A program made the position numbers and the translations under genes. The notes under the pieces are model-generated. The model was given only the letters and a program-made list of their open reading frames with translations. It was not told the DNA's origin and did no database searches. From Congregicoccus sp964517665 (GTDB taxonomy: Bacteria; Verrucomicrobiota; Verrucomicrobiia; Opitutales; Opitutaceae): 13,528 nt of DNA. The stretch covers positions 1 to 13,528 of the forward strand of contig CAZFCY010000139.1 in NCBI GenBank assembly GCA_964517665.1, written 5' to 3'. Shown piece by piece: positions 12,758 to 13,528 of the stretch; position 1 is the first letter of the stretch; each line of letters starts with the position of its first letter.

Positions 12758-13528
12758 AAGCAAACACGCGCGCGCCCACGGCCGGAGCCTCCCCCGGCGC
12801 GAACAGGAAGCTGCAGATCGAGATCGGAGCGGTCGCCGTGATCGCGCTGATCGCGCTCGTCGTCCTTCCGCTCCTCAACGCGCAGGGCGTGATCAGCAAC
12901 TTCACCATTAATCTCTGGGGCAAGTACCTGAGTTTCGCGATCCTCGCCCTCTCGATCGATCTCCTCTGGGGCTCGACGGGATTGCTCAGCCTCGGCCAGG
13001 CGCTCTTCTTCTCGCTCGGCGGCTATATGCACGGCATGTACCTGATGCGGATGATCGGCGACCTCGGCCAATACAAGAAACCGATCCCCGATTTCCTCGT
13101 CTTTCTCGGCTGGAGCGAACTCCCGGCTTTCTGGCGGCCGTTCGACAGTTTCCTCTTCGCCTTTGCGATGGTGATCGTCGTTCCCGGTTTGCTCGCCTTC
13201 GTGTTCGGCTATCTCGCTTTTCGTTCGCGCATCAAGGGGGTGTATTTCTCGATTCTCACCCAGGCGCTCACCTACGCGGCCTCCATCATGTTCTTCCGCA
13301 ACAACCTGCTCATGGGCGGAAACAACGGCTTCACGGACTTCAAATTCATCCTCGGCTACGACCTCCTCGATCCGGCGACGCAACGCGGTCTTTATATTGT
13401 AACGGGTTTCGTACTGCTGCTCGCCTATGCCTTTTGCCGCTGGCTGCGCTCGACGAAGTTCGGCCTTGTGCAGAGCGCCATCCGCGACGGTGAAAACCGC
13501 GTCCTCTTCAGCGGCTACGCCGCGGCGG
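12754..13528 (+). CDS. urtC: Urea ABC transporter permease UrtC (cut by window end)
   Basis: The first 258 codons are present; the frame is open at the right edge. LivM-type inner-membrane permease, partner of UrtB. The ATG overlaps the urtB stop (ATGA), indicating coupled translation. A charged N-terminus of about 20 residues precedes the first membrane helix (IEIGAVAVIALIALVVLPLL, 22-41). UrtC/LivM signatures follow: LSIDLLWGSTGLLSLGQALF, FFSLGGYMHGMYLM, FRSRIKGVYFSILTQALTYA, LMGGNNGFTDF, and the coupling loop SAIRDGENRVLFSGY just before the edge. The ATPase genes urtD and urtE should follow outside the window; this is expected, not seen. Confidence 0.92.
   Translation, partial: MKANTRAPTAGASPGANRKLQIEIGAVAVIALIALVVLPLLNAQGVISNFTINLWGKYLSFAILALSIDLLWGSTGLLSLGQALFFSLGGYMHGMYLMRMIGDLGQYKKPIPDFLVFLGWSELPAFWRPFDSFLFAFAMVIVVPGLLAFVFGYLAFRSRIKGVYFSILTQALTYAASIMFFRNNLLMGGNNGFTDFKFILGYDLLDPATQRGLYIVTGFVLLLAYAFCRWLRSTKFGLVQSAIRDGENRVLFSGYAAA

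Noticed and set aside
10826..12763. 645-codon minus-strand open frame
   Set aside because: Antisense shadow of urtB; Glu/Asp/His/Arg-rich with no domain signals.
1..13528. CRISPR array, tRNA, rRNA, insertion sequence
   Set aside because: No regularly spaced direct repeats, cloverleaf pattern, ribosomal RNA sequence or transposase was seen on either strand.

Overview
The window is about 13.5 kb of GC-rich bacterial DNA. It most resembles Verrucomicrobiota, possibly an Opitutales relative. That placement is an inference from the gene mix, the high GC content, the weak or absent Shine-Dalgarno sequences at several genes, and intergenic hairpins of the 'gggcgtcccgccc' type. There is no rRNA or other taxonomic marker. 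I see no tRNA, rRNA, CRISPR array or transposase.

Layout. Positions 1-334 hold only repeats: an imperfect direct repeat, then a 44-nt inverted repeat around an 85-nt spacer. Positions 335-1968 carry two minus-strand accessory genes of visibly lower GC. One is a small helix-hairpin-helix-like protein of unknown function, the other an exported HExxH metallopeptidase. A structured element with a plus-strand terminator lies between them. After a repeat-bearing gap comes malate dehydrogenase (mdh, +), convergent with a beta-hydroxyacid dehydrogenase of the GarR/MmsB type (-). The two are separated by a long AT-rich inverted repeat.

The core is a nitrogen-acquisition block, all on the plus strand from 4558 to the right edge. 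First are a siroheme/4Fe-4S reductase and a CysJ-like NADPH flavoprotein, overlapping by ATGA. The reductase carries the Lys-x-Asn active-site pair of nitrite reductases rather than the Lys-x-Lys of sulfite reductases, so I read the pair as an NADPH-driven assimilatory nitrite reductase. After a 415-bp repeat-bearing gap come an outer-membrane porin, urtA, urtB and urtC (cut by the window end). These would bring urea or short amides across the outer membrane, bind them in the periplasm and import them by an ABC transporter. Nitrite reduction and urea import would both feed ammonium assimilation.

Most interesting points: the nitrite-type reductase paired with a sulfite-reductase-type flavoprotein; a matching N-terminal motif in both subunits that may be an assembly tag; an 8-bp tandem repeat inside the flavoprotein coding sequence whose slippage would shift the frame; a structured RNA-like element with terminator at 886-976; and several hairpin repeats placed at gene junctions.
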